64,000 nucleotides of DNA from Brassica napus (lineage: Eukaryota; Streptophyta; Magnoliopsida; Brassicales; Brassicaceae). The position numbers and the translations under genes were made by a program. The first letter of the stretch is position 1. Every line of letters starts with the position of its first letter. The stretch spans positions 1,550,001 to 1,614,000 of the forward strand of contig NC_063435.1 in the NCBI RefSeq assembly GCF_020379485.1. The letters run 5' to 3'. The notes beneath the pieces are model-generated. The model did no database searches. It was not told the DNA's origin and saw only the letters and a program-made list of their open reading frames with translations. This document shows positions 62,268-64,000 of the stretch, piece by piece.

Positions 62268-64000
62268 ATTTTTTTTTCTAATCAATTAAACAATTGTTTT
62301 TATTGTCTGAAATTGTTTAATTTCATGCAATAAAAACAATCAATGAAAGATCTAAAGAAAATCGAAGACACAGTTTCCTTTCAAATTAGTGGAAATAAAC
62401 TGTTTCATCTTATGGCATATATACGGGTAAAGTCGATGGATGGCTTTTCTTTCTTTTGTTGAAATGTACAACTCTTGAAATTCAAGGTGTTCGATTCCAC
62501 AATGGATTTTCGTCTTTAACCTCTGAATTTAAATTTATTTTGCTTATTTATTAGTCAGATTTTGTTTACCATTTAACTAGAGCGTTTGAAGAGTTGAGTT
62601 TGCCGAAAATTATCATGTGTACAATAATACACTACTGCAATAATCATTTTCTTTTAAGTTTCTTAGCATTTTTTTTTTGGGTCAAAGTTTCTTAGCATTT
62701 TCTTCTCATCATATTTATGTAAGAAAAGGAGAAACAAAAACAAAAGATAAAGAAAAGAAGGCTGTTTAATTTATCTTTTGCATGAACAAAGAAGAGCTAC
62801 ATATACTCTCCAACAGAACTTTCCATAGCCTTTGATTTTTTTTTCTTATCTTAAGATATACATAAATTAAAAACAACAAAGAAACTGCCCTTTTTATGCA
62901 TAATGTACCCTATTTGTACATTTCACGGCCATTTCTAGTCAAAAAGACATACAATACAGTGTATACACATAAGGAGTGTATAAATAATAATTATCCGGGT
63001 ATTCTTTCAACAAAGATTATATGCATATGATATGAAACCAAAAACCAAAGGAATAAAGAAGTGATTGGGAGGGAAATCATCAAGCATAATATATGTTTGT
63101 TTCTAAATTTGGTTTGAGGATTGAGAAATAAGCGTTCACGCATAGAAAATTCGGTCATATTTTTTTGCTAAGGATAGAAAACTGACTCTTTCTTAGTTTG
63201 CTTCTTACAAGAAGGAAACAAAGGCTTACCCTTTAAGATTGAACCGAGTAACTTTGGAACATTTGAAAGCTATAGTTTCTGTGAAAACGAATCTAAGTCT
63301 TAAGAAGTTCTTTTCTTCTAATGTTATCAAAATTGTTTTATTAAGAAAATATGTTAGCAACATGATTAAGAACTCCAAATTAAATTAAATTAAAATTAAA
63401 TTCGTAGCAAAAAACTCCAAATTAAATTAAATCTATTATCATTTTATGCAAATCTAACAATTATAAATAAATGTTTATATGCTATCTGAAGCTTTCTTAT
63501 TACTTTTCTGTACCAATCAAGAGTATATGTGTATGCGTATATTACCAACTTTAAATCAATATAATTCCATAAAAATAGACTATATAATAGTCTAGGTTGT
63601 TTTTTTTGGCTTAAGTGAACTTTGTAAAGAGGGTGAATAGAAAGTAATAGATATAAAATCAATGACCTTCATGAACAAAGAAATTAAAGTCTATAAATTT
63701 TTTTAAATTTAAGTAATCGATGAAAATAAATATATCAAAAATATGTTATCACTCAAACTTCTTCATACCTATTTTTATCCTATATAAAACTAAAGAACGA
63801 GAATAATTTAGAGCTAAAATAATAATTTTAAAAACAAAAAAAAAACATAGAAAGTGTCCACAAATAAACAATGACGGCCCTCCATCCTTAGCGGTAACTT
63901 CCTAAATTGAACATTACTTCTTAACCAAGTTTATTTAAACACCAATCGTTCACGTTTCTTTAAATGCGCAGTACGAATCATCATCATCTAAAAAGGCTTT
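62268..64000. other. Upstream region of PIN8, no gene seen
   Basis: AT-rich sequence to the window end. It should contain the PIN8 promoter. Apart from a micro-insertion scar at 62656-62701 and a short AATTAAATTAAAT repeat (63376-63430) I see nothing; all frames are short and biased. Confidence 0.5.
62656..62701 (-). repeat. Micro-retroinsertion scar upstream of PIN8
   Basis: A perfect 17-bp repeat AAGTTTCTTAGCATTTT lies at 62656-62672 and 62685-62701. The insert reads TGACCC plus an A tract on the minus strand, much like the last bases of the LINE tails in this window. Confidence 0.6.

Overview
The window is plant nuclear DNA. Its genes have GT-AG introns and AT-rich spacers, and there are Helitron, hAT, LINE and SINE remains. 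The genes fall in the order and orientation I recall for Arabidopsis thaliana chromosome 5, roughly At5g14850 (PIGB) to At5g15100 (PIN8). Introns are compact, intergenic DNA is larger than in Arabidopsis, and several genes I remember between these neighbours are absent. I therefore read it as a Brassicaceae genome, most likely Brassiceae (Brassica/Raphanus type), on a fractionated subgenome segment. Gene names come from recognising the proteins and the synteny, not from a database search.

Layout, left to right: PIGB GPI-mannosyltransferase (partial, -); HAK/KUP potassium transporter KUP8 (+); a membrane-anchored NHL-repeat protein (+); an unrecognised small single-exon gene (+); a plastid HMA-like protein (+); an F-box gene (-); the NPF transporter NPF5.8 (-), with a Helitron in intron 1 and a LINE plus tandem duplication over its promoter; Golgi alpha-mannosidase II (-); the atypical E2F DEL2/E2Fd (+); a DUF760-like protein (+); a monoglyceride-lipase-like hydrolase (+); a WPP-domain-associated/myosin-like coiled-coil protein (+); a secreted six-cysteine ECA1/prolamin-like peptide (+); a P-class PPR protein (+); the co-repressor SIN3-like SNL2 (-); glucuronosyltransferase GlcAT14B (-); VDAC3-type porin (-); and the auxin carrier PIN8 (-), whose first exon is interrupted by a LINE fragment. 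Summed exon lengths give an intact frame for every complete gene. PIN8 is also in frame throughout once its insertion is discounted.

The most notable material is retrotransposition-related. (1) A 1.46-kb non-autonomous LINE with perfect 17-bp target-site duplications carries one open 429-codon ORF that lacks endonuclease and reverse transcriptase. It has been copied with the NPF5.8 promoter and 5' coding sequence in a 2.46-kb tandem duplication; by reading, the copies differ by one TA dinucleotide. (2) A related LINE tail sits in PIN8 exon 1 with a 16-bp target duplication. (3) A tRNA-derived SINE has A and B boxes, a poly(A) tail and a target duplication. (4) At least eight tiny insertions consist of little more than a poly(A) tail between 9-17-bp direct repeats. 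They look like scars of retrotransposition aborted almost immediately, and I know of no standard annotation class for them.

The genes do not form one pathway. Three act in the secretory and glycosylation system (PIGB, GMII, GlcAT14B), four are transport proteins (KUP8, NPF5.8, VDAC, PIN8), two act in nuclear regulation (DEL2, SNL2), and the rest are single-function housekeeping or reproductive genes. There is no operon logic; neighbours are independent units.
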